From contig JAFSQZ010000048.1 of assembly GCA_017446355.1 (NCBI GenBank), positions 1 through 8,193 of the forward strand: 8,193 nucleotides of DNA. The letters run 5' to 3'. Below the pieces are notes generated by a model. It searched no databases. It saw only the letters and a program-made list of their open reading frames with translations, and had not been told where the DNA came from. The translations under genes and the position numbers were made by a program. Each line of letters opens with the position of its first letter. The stretch's first letter is position 1. This document shows positions 6,750 through 8,193 of the stretch, one piece after another. The stretch is from Neisseriaceae bacterium. Lineage in GTDB: Bacteria > Pseudomonadota > Gammaproteobacteria > Burkholderiales > Neisseriaceae.

Positions 6750-6830
6750 GATAATATCAAATTAAAGATAATATCAAATTAAAGATAATATCAAATTAAA
6801 GATAATATCAAATTAAAGATAATATCAAAT
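6750..6830. repeat. 17-bp tandem repeat, four full units plus a 13-bp partial
   Basis: The unit GATAATATCAAATTAAA is repeated without any mismatch at 6750, 6767, 6784 and 6801, followed by a partial unit at 6818-6830. Each unit contains the dyad GATA-A-TATC. The copy nearest the gene extends to a 19-bp dyad, AATTTGATAATATCAAATT (6745-6763). On the minus strand each unit offers TTGATA and TATTAT, both 5 of 6 matches to -35 and -10 hexamers, but 15 bp apart between neighbouring units. The array ends 46 bp upstream of the coiled-coil gene, so a promoter or operator role with variable copy number is plausible but unproven. Confidence 0.85.
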
Positions 6831-7080
6831 AAATCCGAAATTTATCAAAAATGTTTATCTTAAATGGCTATACTTGTTACTTAATTTCCACATTTCATTA
6901 CTTAAACATTGTCAAACCATATTCGAATATAAAATTTCACTTCACTTAACACAAGATATCAGAATAAGTTATTTTCAACACTTCACCAAAATAAAACAAT
7001 AAATGTATTTTCAGGCAGTCAAAATGACTTAAACAACGTATAATCACGCCTGTTGTTATTGTCAATTTAAAGGAAAAGCC
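6831..7080 (+). promoter_or_regulatory. pyrH upstream region with candidate promoter and ribosome site
   Basis: No gene was found here. A perfect TATAAT lies at 7039-7044, 36 bp before the pyrH ATG, but the hexamer at 17 bp (CAGTCA) is a poor -35 box. A one-mismatch DUS core (TTCAGGCAGT, 7010-7019) overlaps that -35 position. AAAGGA at 7069-7074 is a good Shine-Dalgarno sequence 6 nt from the start. Further upstream, ATATTCGAATAT (6919-6930) is a 12-bp perfect palindrome of unknown meaning. The promoter of the minus-strand coiled-coil gene probably lies at or left of the tandem repeat. Confidence 0.45.
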
Positions 7081-7797
7081 ATGAGCCAAACAAAATATAA
7101 ACGTGTGTTACTTAAACTTTCTGGTGAATCATTGATGGGCAATGATCCTTTTGGTATCAACCACGATACGATTATGAGCATTGTAAAACAAATTAAAGAA
7201 GTTGCTGATTTAGGTGTGGAAGTTGGTATTGTTGTGGGTGGTGGCAATATTTTTCGTGGTGTTTCAACGCAAGCGGGTAATATGGATCGCGCCACTGCTG
7301 ATTATATGGGTATGTTGGCAACTGTGATGAACGCATTAGCTTTGAAAGATGCTTTTGAAAATGTAGGACAAAAAGCGCGTGTACAATCTGCACTTTCTAT
7401 GCGCCAAGTTGTGGAAGCTTATGCAAGACCCAAAGCCATTCAATATATGGAAGAAGGCAAAATCGTTATTTTCGCCGCAGGTACTGGCAATCCTTTCTTC
7501 ACCACTGACACCGCAGCAGCTTTACGCGGTGCAGAAATGGGTTGCGAAGTAATGATGAAAGCAACAAATGTGGACGGTATTTATACTGCCGACCCCAAAA
7601 AAGACCCAAATGCCACTCGTTATCAAGCTGTTACCTTTGATGAAGCCATTCAGAAAAAATTAAAAGTGATGGACACCACAGCTTTTACTTTATGCCAAGA
7701 GCGTAATTTGAATATTGTGGTGTTTAGTATTCAAAAAGAAGGCGCATTGAAACGCGTGATTCTTGGTGAAGATGAGGGTACTTTGGTACACAACTAA
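7081..7797 (+). CDS. pyrH: UMP kinase (uridylate kinase)
   Basis: Cytoplasmic enzyme of the amino acid kinase fold that phosphorylates UMP to UDP with ATP in pyrimidine nucleotide synthesis; the bacterial enzyme is a hexamer, activated by GTP and inhibited by UTP. The product is 238 aa, close to E. coli (241). Visible motifs are the N-terminal KLSGESLMG (12-20), the glycine-rich VVGGGNIFRG (51-60), the UMP-contact region with R70 and D74 followed by YMGMLATVMNALAL, FAAGTGNPFFTTDTAA (131-145), and the nucleotide-binding ATNVDGIYTADP (161-172). The start is fixed by AAAGGA 6 nt upstream and by family length. In many proteobacteria pyrH follows rpsB-tsf and precedes frr; here it has its own leader and terminator and none of those neighbours is adjacent within the window. 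It is convergent with etfA. Confidence 0.97.
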   Translation: MSQTKYKRVLLKLSGESLMGNDPFGINHDTIMSIVKQIKEVADLGVEVGIVVGGGNIFRGVSTQAGNMDRATADYMGMLATVMNALALKDAFENVGQKARVQSALSMRQVVEAYARPKAIQYMEEGKIVIFAAGTGNPFFTTDTAAALRGAEMGCEVMMKATNVDGIYTADPKKDPNATRYQAVTFDEAIQKKLKVMDTTAFTLCQERNLNIVVFSIQKEGALKRVILGEDEGTLVHN

Positions 7798-7814
7798 TTG
7801 ATTTTTAAAAATAG

Positions 7815-7849
7815 AAAGCTGCCTGAATATTTTCCAGGCAGCTTTTTTT
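7815..7849 (+). terminator. DUS-pair rho-independent terminator of pyrH
   Basis: AAAGCTGCCTG (7815-7825) and CAGGCAGCTTT (7835-7845) form a perfect 11-bp stem with a 9-nt loop, followed by seven T (7843-7849). The left arm carries the exact DUS core at 7818-7827; the right arm matches it except for its end (CCAGGCAGC). On the minus strand the stem is followed by a T-rich stretch (from TTTT at 7802-7810), so it may also serve etfA. Confidence 0.9.
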
Positions 7850-7864
7850 GTTTCACGTAGAACA
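7849..7864. promoter_or_regulatory. Degenerate parS-like site
   Basis: TGTTTCACGTAGAACA matches the adjacent perfect parS at 14 of 16 positions, and differs at a single position from TGTTTCACGTGGAACA, another form within the known degeneracy of parS. It starts on the last T of the pyrH terminator and its start is 17 bp from that of the perfect site. Confidence 0.5.
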
Positions 7865-7865
7865 A

Positions 7866-7881
7866 TGTTTCACGTGAAACA
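7866..7881. promoter_or_regulatory. parS centromere-like site (ParB binding)
   Basis: TGTTTCACGTGAAACA is a perfect 16-bp palindrome identical to the widely conserved chromosomal parS sequence bound by ParB. It extends to a 20-bp perfect palindrome, AATGTTTCACGTGAAACATT (7864-7883). It sits in the convergent gap between the pyrH terminator and the etfA stop codon. ParB-parS complexes load SMC and guide origin segregation; most parS sites lie in the origin-proximal part of the chromosome. Identification rests on exact sequence match only. Confidence 0.85.
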
Positions 7882-7887
7882 TTTACA

Positions 7888-8193
7888 TTACGCTTGTTTT
7901 AATGCTTCATTTAATTGAGGCACAATTTCAAACAAGTCGCCCACCATACCAAAATCAGCAATATTAAAAATAGGTGCTTCGGGGTCTTTGTTGATTGCAA
8001 CAATGGTTTTGCTGTCGTGCATACCTGCAATGTGTTGAATGGCACCAGAAAGACCGATGGCAAAATAAAGTTCAGGCGCAACCACTTTTCCTGTTTGTCC
8101 TACTTGTGCATCATTTGGTGCATATTCTGCATCAACTGCGGCACGACTGGCACCAATAGCAGCACCAAGCGTATCAGCAAGTGGTGTTAGCAC
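7888..8193 (-). CDS. etfA: Electron transfer flavoprotein alpha subunit, C-terminal part (5' end outside window)
   Basis: The last 101 residues of EtfA, which with EtfB forms an FAD-containing heterodimer that carries electrons from acyl-CoA and related dehydrogenases to ETF-quinone oxidoreductase. The whole visible part is the FAD-binding domain: GASRAAVD (about residues 14-21 of the fragment), QVGQTGK (30-36), SGAIQH (49-54) and INKDPEAPIF (67-76), all hallmark FAD contacts of this family. The leftmost codon at the window edge is GTG read as an internal Val, not a start; about two thirds of the gene lies beyond position 8193, where etfB would be expected upstream. The stop at 7888-7890 is only 6 bp from the perfect parS site. 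There is no frameshift or missing motif in the visible part. Confidence 0.95.
   Translation of the reverse strand: MLTPLADTLGAAIGASRAAVDAEYAPNDAQVGQTGKVVAPELYFAIGLSGAIQHIAGMHDSKTIVAINKDPEAPIFNIADFGMVGDLFEIVPQLNEALKQA

Noticed and set aside
6750..6830. CRISPR array
   Set aside because: The 17-bp units are head to tail with no spacers; it is a simple tandem repeat.
5309..7009. Absence of DUS taken as proof that the coiled-coil gene is foreign
   Set aside because: A gap of similar length without an exact core occurs within ileS (330-2275), so the gap is not significant here.

Overview
The window comes from a low-GC member of the Neisseriaceae. The best evidence is the DNA uptake sequence (DUS): the core GCTGCCTGAA occurs 11 times exactly on the two strands in 8.2 kb, where chance would give about 0.02, and one copy (3153-3164) is the full 12-mer AGGCTGCCTGAA. 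From memory that 12-mer is the dialect described for Simonsiella muelleri and close relatives (Alysiella), not the GCCGTCTGAA core of N. meningitidis/gonorrhoeae. The genus assignment is inference.

Layout. Positions 1-349 are non-coding: an imperfect hairpin with 18-bp terminal inverted repeats that looks like a miniature transposable element (1-146), a second related degenerate hairpin (180-260), and a DUS-pair terminator (289-336). ileS (isoleucyl-tRNA synthetase) fills 350-3136 on the minus strand. A 460-bp AT-rich divergent region follows, then prlC/opdA (oligopeptidase A, M3 metallopeptidase) at 3597-5636 on the plus strand. A hairpin at 5732-5766 separates it from a convergent unrecognised gene on the minus strand (5789-6703). 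That gene encodes a membrane-anchored coiled-coil protein, and its frame is interrupted by one TAA at 6014-6016; upstream of it lie four and a half copies of a 17-bp repeat (6750-6830). pyrH (UMP kinase, 7081-7797, plus) has its own leader and a strong DUS-pair terminator. A perfect 16-bp parS site, with a degenerate copy beside it, sits between this terminator and the 3' end of etfA (minus strand, 5' part outside the window).

Functionally these are mostly unlinked housekeeping genes: tRNA charging, peptide turnover, pyrimidine nucleotide synthesis and flavoprotein electron transfer. None forms an operon with another gene in the window. The parts not explained by housekeeping are the disrupted coiled-coil gene with its tandem-repeat upstream region, the MITE-like elements and the parS pair. 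The parS pair suggests, but does not prove, a location in the origin-proximal part of the chromosome.
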